Positions 18,296 to 26,690 are shown, counted from the stretch's first letter. The stretch: 47,153 nucleotides of DNA from Cellulomonas sp. (GCF_017744555.1 NZ_JAGIBD010000026.1:1-47153); one strand, 5' to 3'. Made by a program: numbers and translations. The notes: generated from the letters alone by a model not told the origin.

Positions 18296-19990
18296 ATGAG
18301 CCAGACCACCGACGCACCACCCGAGCAGGACGCCGCCACCGGCCGCGCGCCCGCCATGACGCACCGCGAGATCCTCGAGTCGATGTCGGGCATCCTCCTC
18401 GGGATGTTCGTCTCGATCCTCGCGACGAGCGTCGTCTCCTCGTCCCTGCCGCGCATCATCACCGACCTGCACGGCGCGCAGTCCGCGTTCACGTGGGTCG
18501 TCACCGCGACCCTGCTGACCACCACGATCTCGACCCCGATCTGGGGCAAGCTCGCCGACCTGGTCAACCGCAAGCTGCTCATCCAGCTCGCGCTCGTCAT
18601 CTCGGTGCTGTCGTCGGCCCTCGCGGGCCTGTCGCACACCACCGGGATGCTCATCGGGATGCGCGCCCTGCAGGGCATCGGCGCGGGCGGCCTGACCGCG
18701 CTCGGCACGATCCTCATCGCCGACATCATCAGCCCGCGCGAGCGCGGCCGGTACATGGGCCTCATGGGGGCCGTGATGGGCGTCGGCATGGTCGGCGGCC
18801 CGCTGCTCGGCGGCGTCATCACCGACAGCGCGCTCGGCTGGCGCTGGAACTTCTTCATCGGCCTGCCGTTCGCGATCGCCGCGATCGTCGTGCTGCAGCG
18901 CACGCTGCACCTGCCCGCACGCACGCGTCGCACCGTGAAGATCGACTACCTCGGCGCGTTCCTCATCTCCGCGGGCATCGCGACGCTGCTGCTGTGGGTC
19001 ACGTTCGCGGGCGACAAGTTCGACTGGGCGTCCTGGCAGACCGCCGCGATGGTCGGTGGCTCGATCGTGCTGCTCGCGCTCGCCGTGCTCGCCGAGTCGA
19101 AGGCCGCCGAGCCGATCCTGCCGCTGCACCTGTTCAAGAACCGCACGCTCGTGCTGTCCGTCGTCGCGTCGATCGCCGTCGGCATCGCGCTGTTCGGCAC
19201 GTCGGTGTTCCTCAGCCAGTACATGCAGCTCGCCCGCGGCAAGACGCCCACGGTGTCCGGCCTGCTCACCATCCCGATGATCGCCGGCATGCTCGTCTCG
19301 TCGACCATCAGCGGGCAGCTGATCAGCCGCACGGGCAGGTACAAGCGGTTCATGATCGCCGGTGCGTCGATCCTCACGGTCGGCCTCGTGCTCATGGGGA
19401 CGATCCACTACGACACGAGCTTCACCCTGGTCGGCCTGTACATGGTGATCCTCGGTGTCGGCGTCGGGATGCTCATGCAGAACCTCGTCCTCGCGACGCA
19501 GAACACCCTGGACATCCAGGAGGTCGGCTCCGGCACCGCGACGGTCGCGTTCTTCCGGACGCTCGGCGGCGCACTCGGCGTCTCGGCGCTCGGCGCGGTG
19601 CTCGCGCACCACTCGACGGACCTCATCGTCAAGGGCGTCGCGAAGCTCGGCATCGACCCGGCGGCGCTCGGCAGCTCGGGCGCGCTGCCCGACCTGGCGA
19701 CGCTCCCGACCCCGATCCGGACCGTCGTCGAGGAGGCGTTCGGCGACTCCATCGCCGACCTGTTCCTCATCGCCGCGCCGATCGCGCTGATCTCGCTCGT
19801 CGCGGTCCTGTTCCTCAAGGAGGTGCCGCTCGGGCGCCGGTCCGGCATCGAGCAGCTCGAGAGCCTGACGGCCGAGGAGGAGGCGACGACGGGCGCGGCG
19901 CTCCCGGCACCGGTGCCGCACGCCGACGAGGTCGACGAGCCCGTGCTGGGCTCGGAGGACGACAAGGTCGAGGTGCTCGACCCGCGCTGA
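18296..19990 (+). CDS. DHA2-family multidrug efflux MFS transporter (EmrB/QacA-type)
   Basis: 564 residues, predicted 14 helices, as in the DHA2 subfamily. Motifs: LATSVVSSSLPRIITDLHG in helix 1, WVVTATLLTTTISTPIWGKLADLVNRK (motif A region), and GMRALQGIGAGGL plus GPLLGGVITDSALGWRWNFFIGLP (motif C, antiporter). It exports drugs or lipophilic cations using the proton gradient. The C-terminal 50 residues are acidic and cytoplasmic. Directly downstream of the marR gene and presumably co-transcribed with it. Confidence 0.93.
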   Translation: MSQTTDAPPEQDAATGRAPAMTHREILESMSGILLGMFVSILATSVVSSSLPRIITDLHGAQSAFTWVVTATLLTTTISTPIWGKLADLVNRKLLIQLALVISVLSSALAGLSHTTGMLIGMRALQGIGAGGLTALGTILIADIISPRERGRYMGLMGAVMGVGMVGGPLLGGVITDSALGWRWNFFIGLPFAIAAIVVLQRTLHLPARTRRTVKIDYLGAFLISAGIATLLLWVTFAGDKFDWASWQTAAMVGGSIVLLALAVLAESKAAEPILPLHLFKNRTLVLSVVASIAVGIALFGTSVFLSQYMQLARGKTPTVSGLLTIPMIAGMLVSSTISGQLISRTGRYKRFMIAGASILTVGLVLMGTIHYDTSFTLVGLYMVILGVGVGMLMQNLVLATQNTLDIQEVGSGTATVAFFRTLGGALGVSALGAVLAHHSTDLIVKGVAKLGIDPAALGSSGALPDLATLPTPIRTVVEEAFGDSIADLFLIAAPIALISLVAVLFLKEVPLGRRSGIEQLESLTAEEEATTGAALPAPVPHADEVDEPVLGSEDDKVEVLDPR

Positions 19991-20019
19991 CCCCGCCCGG
20001 CCCACCTCGGCCGGGACCG

Positions 20020-20058
20020 GACGACGCCGCACCCCGGCTCACGGGGTGCGGCGTCGTC
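20020..20058. terminator. 17-bp perfect bidirectional terminator
   Basis: Bases 20020-20036 are fully complementary to 20042-20058, with the loop GCTCA. It lies between the convergent efflux pump and second marR gene, with no U-tract on the plus strand. Confidence 0.8.
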
Positions 20059-20073
20059 GTGCTGTCGGGGCAG

Positions 20074-20535
20074 TCAGTCCGCGACGTCCTCCGTGCGCCG
20101 GACGTCCGCGAGGTCGGCGTTCAGCCGCGCGAGCTGCAGGGCCAGGGCGTCGACCTCGTCCTGGGACCACGACGCGAGCGCGGTGTGCAGGTAGGACCGG
20201 CGGGCGGCCTGGGCTGCCTCGAAGCGCTTGTGCCCTTCGTCCGTGAGGTCGAGCAGCTGGCCCCGGAAGTCCTCGGGGTCGGGGCGGCGCGAGACGAGCC
20301 CGAGGGCCGACAGCCGGCTGAGCTGGCGCGAGATGGTGCCGCGCCCGACGCCGATGAAGCTCGCGAGGTCGCTGGCCCGGACCCCGGGCGTCGCGACGAT
20401 GTGCGCGAGCAGCACGTACGCGGAAGGCTCCAGGTCGGGGTGCACACGACGGGACAGCGCCGTCGACGAGGCCTGGGCCCGGCGCAGCAGCAGGCCCAGC
20501 TCACGCTCGAGCTGCAGGAAGTTCTCGTCGACCAC
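20074..20535 (-). CDS. MarR-family transcriptional regulator
   Basis: 153 residues from GTG 20535, which has AGGA seven bases upstream; the frame is open to 20643, but the extra 36 residues do not look like the family. Core: helix-turn-helix GVRASDLASFIGVGRGTISRQLSRLSALGLVSRR and wing PDPEDFRGQLLDLTDEG. It has no facing or following target gene: the efflux pump is convergent and ends in a terminator, and the upstream neighbour is a NERD gene in the same direction. The upstream gap holds an 18-base near-perfect palindrome that could be its own operator. Confidence 0.9.
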   Translation of the reverse strand: MVDENFLQLERELGLLLRRAQASSTALSRRVHPDLEPSAYVLLAHIVATPGVRASDLASFIGVGRGTISRQLSRLSALGLVSRRPDPEDFRGQLLDLTDEGHKRFEAAQAARRSYLHTALASWSQDEVDALALQLARLNADLADVRRTEDVAD

Positions 20536-20609
20536 GGCCACATCCTGACTGACGAGGCCGTCCGGCGGGCTCGTCTCGGGCAACGATCTGTGCACGCGTC
20601 CAGTCCGGC

Positions 20610-20627
20610 CTGGGTGCTGGCACCCAG
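20610..20627. promoter_or_regulatory. Palindrome upstream of the second marR gene
   Basis: CTGGGTGCTGGCACCCAG has 8-base perfect arms around TG, about 75 bases before the GTG start. A second palindrome, GACACGTGTC, lies at 20639-20648. Both are in the 198-base gap that holds the marR promoter. Confidence 0.45.
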
Positions 20628-20733
20628 AGTGCCTCACGGACACGTGTCACTCACCGAAGCGAGATCCGCCCGCCTGCACGAACGTGCGCCGCTGCGGGCG
20701 ACCGATCGGCCCGCGCGACGCGGAGGCGTGCGC

Positions 20734-21633
20734 TCAGTGCGACCAGGTGCGGCGGCGACGGGCGATCTGGGCGATCGCGTGCACGCGGGCGGGGTCGAGC
20801 CGCACGGGCATCCGGCGGAACAGGCCGGGCACGTCGGTGCGGTGCACGACCAGCGGGTCGTCGTGGCCGGCGGGACCGACCACCTGCAGGTCGCCCTGCA
20901 CCACGACGACGCCCCGGACGCTGATGCCGGAGATCGCGGCGGCGACCAGGAGGCCGTGCACGCGGGCCGCCTCGAGCCGGGCGACGCGCAGCGCGGCGAC
21001 GGGGGTCCCGTCGACGATCATCTGGCGTCCGTCCACGACGACGGACGGCTGGCTCTCCGCCGGCGTGGCCGCCCACGACGGGATGCCGGAGTGCGCGGAG
21101 CCGGCGGTCGCGCGGTCGGTGGGGTCGTCCGCGGTGCCGGCCTTCGGGCATGCGACCCCGGCGTCCCGCCGCTCGCCCACGGTGAAGATGCCGCCGGGGC
21201 CGATGAGCAGGTGCTCGACGACGTCGCCCTGACGGCCGAGCGGGACGTCGCGGACGACCTCCCAGCCCTCGTCGGTCAGCCGGTCCAGACGGGCGCGCAG
21301 CGAGCTGGCCCGGCCGGTGCGGTAGCGGTCGTCGGGCACGTCGCGGGAGTCGGGGCCGAGCCAGGCCTGGAGCGCGGCCTCGTCGAGCGCGTCGAGCGCG
21401 TCGGGCGGCGTGGTGGGCACAGGGAGCACCAGCTCCGTGACGTCGACGCGCGCGTCGGTGCGGAGCCACGCCTGGGCGGCGCGGCGCAGACCGGCCTCGC
21501 GCTCGGGGTCGTCCGCGACGACCTCGCCGGACTGGAGATCCACGGATCCGAGCCGGGCGCCGGTCTCTTCCGTGACGAACAGGCGGTCGGCGCCGTAGCG
21601 CCGCCACCGCCGCACAGTCAGGACCTCTTCCAC
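20734..21633 (-). CDS. NERD (nuclease-related) domain protein, divergent active site
   Basis: 299 residues. The centre (about 105-165) reads as a NERD domain: RARLDRLTDEGWEVVRDVPLGRQGDVVEHLLIGPGGIFTVGERR. In typical members the pattern is N-I-D-H-L ... F-V-I-D-T-K. Here the acidic residue is Glu and the last Lys is replaced (FTVGERR), so nuclease activity is doubtful. The first 100 residues have no recognised domain. GTG 21633 is the frame start and has no ribosome site; GTG 21615 with AGAGG eight bases upstream is a good alternative. A sigma-28-type promoter lies immediately before 21633, so a leaderless or very short leader is likely. Confidence 0.78.
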   Translation of the reverse strand: MEEVLTVRRWRRYGADRLFVTEETGARLGSVDLQSGEVVADDPEREAGLRRAAQAWLRTDARVDVTELVLPVPTTPPDALDALDEAALQAWLGPDSRDVPDDRYRTGRASSLRARLDRLTDEGWEVVRDVPLGRQGDVVEHLLIGPGGIFTVGERRDAGVACPKAGTADDPTDRATAGSAHSGIPSWAATPAESQPSVVVDGRQMIVDGTPVAALRVARLEAARVHGLLVAAAISGISVRGVVVVQGDLQVVGPAGHDDPLVVHRTDVPGLFRRMPVRLDPARVHAIAQIARRRRTWSH

Positions 21634-21640
21634 GCCTGCA

Positions 21641-21668
21641 TTATCGGCAGGACCTGCGTCGACCTTCA
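21641..21668 (-). promoter_or_regulatory. Sigma-28/WhiG-type promoter before the NERD gene
   Basis: Minus strand: TGAAGGTC (21668-21661), 12 bases, GCCGATAA (21648-21641). GCCGATAA is the exact -10 of FliA/SigD/WhiG-class promoters. The transcript would begin at about 21634, essentially on the GTG at 21633. Confidence 0.65.
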
Positions 21669-21772
21669 GTCATGTCAACCATCTGGACGCCCGCTGTCAG
21701 CGTGTCGGGTGACGACACGCCGACCACGCTCGAAACGGTTCGAACGGCGGCTCCGCTGGTGAGCGTTCACAT

Positions 21773-21811
21773 CCCCGGGCGCCGTCACCGGGCGGGTGAC
21801 GGCGCCTGGGG
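21773..21811 (-). terminator. Terminator after msrB
   Basis: A perfect 12-bp stem (21778-21789 with 21795-21806) is extended by CCCC/GGGG after one mismatch. It starts 8 bases past the msrB stop on the minus strand. Confidence 0.75.
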
Positions 21812-21818
21812 CGTCGTG

Positions 21819-22235
21819 TCACACCTCCGGCGCAGCGGCGGCCGGCTCGAACGTCAGGCTGACCGAGTTCATGCAGAACCGGTCGCCCGTCGGCGTCTGC
21901 GGGGCGTCGTCGAACACGTGCCCCAGGTGCGAGCCGCACCGCGCGCAGCGCACCTCGGTCCGGACCATTCCCAGGCTCCGGTCCGTCAGCAGCTCGACCC
22001 GGTCTCCGGCGAGCGGCGAGAAGAAGCTCGGCCATCCGCAGTGCGAGTCGAACTTGGTGTCCGAGCGGAACAGCTCGTTGCCGCACGCGCGACAGCGGTA
22101 CACGCCCTCGCGCTTCTCGTCGAGCAACGCCCCCGTCCAGGGCCGCTCGGTGCCCGCCTGGCGCAGCACCGCGAACTCCTGCGGAGCGAGCTCGAGCCGC
22201 CACTGGTCGTCGGACTTGGTCACCTCGTAGGTCAT
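21819..22235 (-). CDS. msrB: Peptide-methionine (R)-S-oxide reductase
   Basis: Reduces methionine-R-sulfoxide in oxidised proteins. 138 residues, the usual length. Zinc-site pairs CRACG and CARCG are present, with the substrate-loop motif [11 protein letters not shown] and the catalytic [11 protein letters not shown] near the C-terminus. No signal peptide, so cytoplasmic. ATG 22235 has GGAGG seven to eight bases upstream and is preferred over the longer frame. Monocistronic, followed by a strong terminator. Confidence 0.96.
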   Translation of the reverse strand: MTYEVTKSDDQWRLELAPQEFAVLRQAGTERPWTGALLDEKREGVYRCRACGNELFRSDTKFDSHCGWPSFFSPLAGDRVELLTDRSLGMVRTEVRCARCGSHLGHVFDDAPQTPTGDRFCMNSVSLTFEPAAAAPEV

Positions 22236-22459
22236 CGGAGAACCTCCTTCGTGTCGCTCCAACACCACGCACCCGCTCGCCGTTCCCGAGGCCGGCCCGG
22301 GGCGCGTTCCTGGACGCTCGACCGGCGCGTCGCACCCGTCGGACGTCCGGCACGCGGCACTCTGACCTGGAATGTCGTGAGTTCCGGTCGTGACCGCCTA
22401 CCCTTCGCCTTAGCGCATGCCGCCCCGGCGCGCCCCATCCGTCCATCCCGAGGTGCCGC

Positions 22460-24673
22460 GTGCCGACGTCCGCCGCTCGCCGACGCTGGTCACTGACGCG
22501 CTACTTCGCCGTCGTGTCCGTCGTCGCGATGGCCGCGCTCGGCTGCGCCCTCGTGTGGGTCACGTCGAACGTGATGCGGGGGCAGGCGCTGCGCGACGGC
22601 ACCGCGTCGGCCGAGACGCTCACGGCCTACACCGTCGGCTCCGTGCCGTCCGACGCGTTCGCCGACGGGCTCGTGTCGCCCGAGGAGCAGGCGCAGATCG
22701 ACAGCGCGGCGACCGGCTTCGGCGACCGGCTCGTCGAGATCCGCCTGTGGAGCGCGACGGGCCTGCTCATGTACTCGTCGACGACCGGGGCGCGACCGGG
22801 CTTCCCCGACAACGACCGGTTCGCCCACGTGCAGCGGTCGGGCGCCGCGGACGCCGAGGTGCTCGTCGACCTGCGGGACCACGACGTCCCCGGCGACGGC
22901 GGGTCCGCCATGCAGCGCCGGGTGCTCGACGTGTACGTCCCGGTGCGCGCGTCCGACACCGCGGGACCGCGGGTCACGGACGCCGGGGCGGACGGCGCCG
23001 CGGCGGACGGCACGGCCGGGGACGGCAGCACCCCGGCCGCCGCACCGCACCCCGACGAGGTCGTCGGCGCCGCGGAGATCCTGCTCGACCACACCGCGTC
23101 GGAGGCGGCCCTCTCGGACGCGGTCCGGACCGTGGGGCTCGTCGTCGGCGGCGGCCTCGTCGCGCTGTGGCTGCTGCTGTTCCGCACGGTCTTCACGACG
23201 TCGCGACGCCTGCAGTCCACCGCGCTCGAGAACGCCCGGCTCGCGCTGCTCGACTCCCTGACGGGCCTGCCGAACCGTCGCCTGCTGGCCGAGCGCATGC
23301 GGCGCACCGTCACGGCGGCGCACGAGGACGGGTCGCGCGTCGGGCTCGTGCTGCTGGACATCGACCGGTTCAAGGACATCAACGACTCGCTCGGTCACGA
23401 CCGCGGCGACGAGCTGCTCGAGCAGGTCGCCGAGCGGCTGCGCGGCGCGTTGCGCGACGAGGACGTGGTGGCCCGGCTCGGCGGCGACGAGTTTGCGATC
23501 CTGCTGCCGGACGTGCGCTCGGTCGCGAACGCCGAGCGGCTCGCCCGCCGGGTCCGGGCGCTGTTCGTGCCGCCGTTCACGCTCGGCGAGCTGTCGCTGC
23601 ACGTCGAGACGTCGGTCGGCGTCGCGTGCCTGCCCGACCACGCGCACGACTCGTCGTCCCTCATGCGGACCGCCGACGTCGCGATGTACGCCGCGAAGCA
23701 CCACCGCACGGGCGTGTCGGTGTACTCGGCCGACGAGGACGACTCGTCGCCGGCCCGGCTCGTGCTGCTCGGCGACCTGCACCACGCGCTCGACACGGAC
23801 GCCGACGCCGAGCCGCAGCTCGAGATGCACTACCAGCCGAAGGTGGACCTCCACAGCGGCAAGATCGTCGGCCTCGAGGCACTCATGCGCTGGCGGCACC
23901 CCACGCGCGGCATCCTCGCGCCCGGCACGTTCATCCCGCTCGCGGAGCAGTCGGGCCTCATCCACGACGTCACCCGGTTCGCGCTGTCGCAGGCCGTCGC
24001 CCAGCTCGCCCTGTGGCGCGCCGACGGGCGCGTGACCCCTGTCGCGGTGAACCTGTCGGCGCACGACGTCACGTCGTCGACCGTCGTCGACGTCATCGAG
24101 GGCCTGCTGGAGCGGCACGGCGTGCCGCCCGAGCTGCTCGAGGTCGAGATCACCGAGACCGCGCTCGTCGCCGACCCGTCCCGCGTGGTGCCCGTGCTCA
24201 AGCGGCTCGGCAGCATCGGCGTCAAGGTCGCGATCGACGACTTCGGCATCGGGAACACGTCCATCGCGCAGCTGCGCGACCTGCCCGTCGACGAGCTGAA
24301 GATCGACCGGCTGTTCGTGTCGGACCTGCGCGACGGCGGGCGGGCCGGCTCCGAGGTCGTCGTCCAGGCGATGGTTGACCTCGCCCACTCGTTCGACCTG
24401 CGCGTGGTCGCGGAGGGCGTCGAGGACCAGGAGACCGCGTCCGCGCTGCGCCGGCTCGGCGTCGACCACGCGCAGGGCTTCTGGTACTCGCCGGCCGTCC
24501 CGGCGGCGGCTCTGCCCGCCCTGAGCGACGTGCCCCGGCAGCGCCGGCCGCGCCCGCCCGCCACGGCCGCGGCGCCGGTCGGACCCGGCCGCACCACCAC
24601 CGGAACGGGTGCCAGGGGCGGCGCCGCAGCGGCGCGATCACCGCGAACCGCCAGTTCAGAGCCCAATTCATGA
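22460..24673 (+). CDS. Membrane GGDEF-EAL c-di-GMP cyclase/phosphodiesterase
   Basis: 737 residues. Helix 1 (about 14-35), an extracytoplasmic sensor region (about 36-220, including an Ala/Gly/Asp-rich low-complexity part), helix 2 (about 222-245), GGDEF (about 255-420), EAL (about 435-685) and a Pro/Arg/Thr-rich tail. The cyclase motif GGDEF (341-345) is intact. The EAL domain has EAL (473-475), NLSAHDV, EITETAL, IDDFGIGNTS, LKIDRLFV and EGVED, so both activities look possible. GTG 22460 has a weak GAGG site; no other start fits. It sits just before the SipW operon, suggesting c-di-GMP control of matrix or surface structures; that link is inference. Confidence 0.93.
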   Translation: MPTSAARRRWSLTRYFAVVSVVAMAALGCALVWVTSNVMRGQALRDGTASAETLTAYTVGSVPSDAFADGLVSPEEQAQIDSAATGFGDRLVEIRLWSATGLLMYSSTTGARPGFPDNDRFAHVQRSGAADAEVLVDLRDHDVPGDGGSAMQRRVLDVYVPVRASDTAGPRVTDAGADGAAADGTAGDGSTPAAAPHPDEVVGAAEILLDHTASEAALSDAVRTVGLVVGGGLVALWLLLFRTVFTTSRRLQSTALENARLALLDSLTGLPNRRLLAERMRRTVTAAHEDGSRVGLVLLDIDRFKDINDSLGHDRGDELLEQVAERLRGALRDEDVVARLGGDEFAILLPDVRSVANAERLARRVRALFVPPFTLGELSLHVETSVGVACLPDHAHDSSSLMRTADVAMYAAKHHRTGVSVYSADEDDSSPARLVLLGDLHHALDTDADAEPQLEMHYQPKVDLHSGKIVGLEALMRWRHPTRGILAPGTFIPLAEQSGLIHDVTRFALSQAVAQLALWRADGRVTPVAVNLSAHDVTSSTVVDVIEGLLERHGVPPELLEVEITETALVADPSRVVPVLKRLGSIGVKVAIDDFGIGNTSIAQLRDLPVDELKIDRLFVSDLRDGGRAGSEVVVQAMVDLAHSFDLRVVAEGVEDQETASALRRLGVDHAQGFWYSPAVPAAALPALSDVPRQRRPRPPATAAAPVGPGRTTTGTGARGGAAAARSPRTASSEPNS

Positions 24674-24700
24674 GAACCTCAGGAAATTCGTGCAGATCGC

Positions 24701-24728
24701 TCAAGTCCCCCGCCCGACCTGCCGATAA
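24701..24728 (+). promoter_or_regulatory. Sigma-28/WhiG-type promoter before the SipW operon
   Basis: TCAAGTCC (24701-24708), 12 bases, GCCGATAA (24721-24728). The -10 is an exact match to the FliA/SigD/WhiG class, and the layout equals that of the promoter before the NERD gene. It lies 85 bases before the first SipW-operon start. Confidence 0.7.
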
Positions 24729-24813
24729 CCACCGATGTGCCGAGTCTGTCTCGACACGCACCACCGCCTGATCCCCCCAGACCCACACCAGAAGCCCGGA
24801 GGAGCACACCGCC

Positions 24814-25494
24814 GTGATGGACGACCTGCTGCAGGAGATGATCGACCCCGCGCCTGCGCCCAAGGACGCCCCGCGGCGTCGCAGGCTGTGGATGACGGTC
24901 GTGATCGTGGGGCTCGCGGTGGTGGGGGTCACCAAGCTCACGACGGCGGCGCTCTTCACCGACAACGCGACGACGGGCTCGGCGATCACGTCCGGGACGA
25001 TCGACCTCACGACGGACGAGCTGACGCTGCCCGTGCTCGACGGCGGCATCATGCCCGGCGACGCGGTCGTCGCCCCCGTGAACGTCACGAACGCCGGGAC
25101 GCTCTCGTACTGGTACGCCGTCACGTACACCGCGACGAACACCGACACCCAGACCGGTGCGGGCACGGGCGCGGACGACGCGCACCTGTCCGACCGCCTC
25201 GTGCTCGACGTGTACGCCGACCTTCCGCGCTGCACCGCCCCGTCCGACACCGACGGCGCCACGCCGCTCGCGACGATCACCGGGCTGAGCACGTCGGAGG
25301 CCGCGCTGGTCGGCGACCGCACGCTCGAGTCGAACGCGAAGAACCGGGTGCTCGGCTCGACGCAGGCCGAGACGCTGTGCGTCAAGGTGTCGTTCCCGTC
25401 GACCGCCGACGACAACGCCTACCAGGGCACGGCCACCGCGGTGTCGCTGAAGTTCTACGCCTCGCAGACGGCCCACGGCTCCCAGAAGTCCTGA
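24814..25494 (+). CDS. TasA/CalY-like exported protein with SipW-type signal
   Basis: 226 residues. After a basic DAPRRRRLW segment there is one hydrophobic helix (about 27-47), ending in TAALFTDNATTGSAITSG, the typical cleavage context for SipW-dependent proteins. The mature part (about 180 residues) is Thr/Val/Asp-rich and beta-predicted, with VNVTNAGTLSYWYAVTYTATNTDT like the TasA/camelysin fold. Two Cys (in PRCTAP and ETLCVK) may form a disulfide. GTG 24814 has GGAGGAG nine bases upstream; ATG 24817 is possible. The signal peptidase follows 20 bases later. Probable role: fibre or matrix subunit on the cell surface. Confidence 0.82.
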   Translation: MMDDLLQEMIDPAPAPKDAPRRRRLWMTVVIVGLAVVGVTKLTTAALFTDNATTGSAITSGTIDLTTDELTLPVLDGGIMPGDAVVAPVNVTNAGTLSYWYAVTYTATNTDTQTGAGTGADDAHLSDRLVLDVYADLPRCTAPSDTDGATPLATITGLSTSEAALVGDRTLESNAKNRVLGSTQAETLCVKVSFPSTADDNAYQGTATAVSLKFYASQTAHGSQKS

Positions 25495-25514
25495 CCCTGG
25501 AGTCGACCCGAGTC

Positions 25515-26243
25515 ATGATCCGCGCCTCGCGACGCGAGCCTGCCGAGCCCGTCGACCGACGGGTCGAGCACGCGACCGTCCTGCACGCCTCGACGCGCCG
25601 CACGCCGGTGCCGCCTCTGCGCCGGCTCGTGTCGGTCGCGCTGTGGACCGTCGTCGTGGTGTGCGGCCTGGCGTACGCGACGTCGCTGGCCGTGCCGCTG
25701 TGGTTCCAGGCGCACGAGCAGCGGCTGCTCGTGGTGACGTCGGGGTCGATGGCGCCGAAGTTCGACGCCGGCGACGCGGTCGTGATGCGGCGGATCACGG
25801 ACGCGTCGCAGCTCAAGGTCGGGCAGGTCGTCTCGTTCTGGCCGCTCGGCTCGGAGACGCTCGTGACGCACCGGATCGTCGAGCTGCGCAGCATGCCGGT
25901 GCTCACGCAGGACGAGGAGACCGGCCAGATGGTCGCGGCCGGGGGCATCGGGACCGAGCCGGAGATGCGGCAGTACATCATCACGAAGGGCGACGCGAAC
26001 CCGGTGCCCGACCCGAACGCGACCCCGTACACGCGGGTGCGCGGCGTGATCCTCGGCGTGCACCACGGCTGGGGGTGGGTGCTGCAGTGGGCCGGCTCCG
26101 CGACGGGCCGGGCCGTGATGCTGGTGCCGCCGCTGGTCAGCCTCGCGACGCTCGAGGTGCTGTCGATGAGCGACGCCCGCCGGCGTGCGCAGCGCGCGAG
26201 GACGAGCGAGGAGAGGCGGCTCGATGCGCTCCTCCTCGGCTGA
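25515..26243 (+). CDS. sipW: Signal peptidase I, SipW/ER-type
   Basis: 242 residues. An N-terminal helix (about 37-60) is followed by the S26 catalytic domain and a C-terminal hydrophobic segment (about 197-218). The nucleophile Ser is in VVTSGSMAPKFDAGDAV. The general base is the His in LVTHRIVEL rather than the Lys of standard bacterial SPase I, which marks the ER/SipW class. Later boxes ITKGDANPVPDP and VRGVILGV are in place. It is flanked by two proteins carrying SipW-type signals, which are its likely substrates. Start ATG 25515, with a distant GGAG; the 3' end overlaps the next gene by 20 bases. Confidence 0.9.
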   Translation: MIRASRREPAEPVDRRVEHATVLHASTRRTPVPPLRRLVSVALWTVVVVCGLAYATSLAVPLWFQAHEQRLLVVTSGSMAPKFDAGDAVVMRRITDASQLKVGQVVSFWPLGSETLVTHRIVELRSMPVLTQDEETGQMVAAGGIGTEPEMRQYIITKGDANPVPDPNATPYTRVRGVILGVHHGWGWVLQWAGSATGRAVMLVPPLVSLATLEVLSMSDARRRAQRARTSEERRLDALLLG

Positions 26244-26661
26244 CGCGCTCACGGCCCTCGCGACCCGGGAGACGGGCACGACCGGAACGGCCGGCACGAG
26301 CGGCACGACCGGCACGGCCCGGCGGCTCGCGGACCGGGCGGGCTGGACGCGGCTCGGCGCCGCCGTGCTGCTCGGGATGGTCGCCGCCGTGGGGCCGGTC
26401 ATCGGGCAGACGTCGGCCCAGTTCACCGACACGAGCGAGGTCGCGCTCGTCTCGGTCGGGACCCCCGACGACTTCGCGTCGCCGACCCCGAGCGCGACGC
26501 CCGACGGCACCACCGCGAGCACGACGGACCCCGGCACCGGCTCGTCCCCGACGGTCGGGGCCGAGGACCCGACGACCCTGGCACGCCCGTCGGCCGGGCC
26601 TGGCCACGACGGACCGTCGCCGGTCCTCCAGCGCCCCCGGACCGCACCCTTCGCCCGCTGA
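26224..26661 (+). CDS. Small exported protein with SipW-type signal and low-complexity tail
   Basis: 145 residues. The N-terminal 25 residues are Thr/Gly-rich (ETGTTGTAGTSGTTGTAR). They are followed by one hydrophobic helix ending in GPVIGQTSAQFTDTSEVALVSV, which resembles the cleavage region of TasA-type precursors (A-x-F-T-D). The mature part is short, about 80 residues of Ser/Thr/Pro/Gly-rich sequence with no predicted fold and no Cys. ATG 26224 follows GAGGAGAGG and overlaps the sipW 3' end, so it is translationally linked. Function unknown; an assembly or anchoring partner of the upstream TasA-like protein is plausible. Confidence 0.72.
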   Translation: MRSSSADALTALATRETGTTGTAGTSGTTGTARRLADRAGWTRLGAAVLLGMVAAVGPVIGQTSAQFTDTSEVALVSVGTPDDFASPTPSATPDGTTASTTDPGTGSSPTVGAEDPTTLARPSAGPGHDGPSPVLQRPRTAPFAR

Positions 26662-26690
26662 GCGGTCGGCAGGGCAGGTCCGAGCACAGC

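Noticed and set aside
21730..21743. TCGAAACGGTTCGA considered as a LexA box
   Set aside because: Half-site spacing is two bases shorter than TCGAAC-N4-GTTCGA. It may be another repressor's site, but it lies between msrB's end and the NERD promoter without clear assignment.
18493..21762. Plus-strand open frame of 1089 codons
   Set aside because: Spans the efflux pump, a 17-bp terminator and two opposite-strand genes; no protein-like composition.
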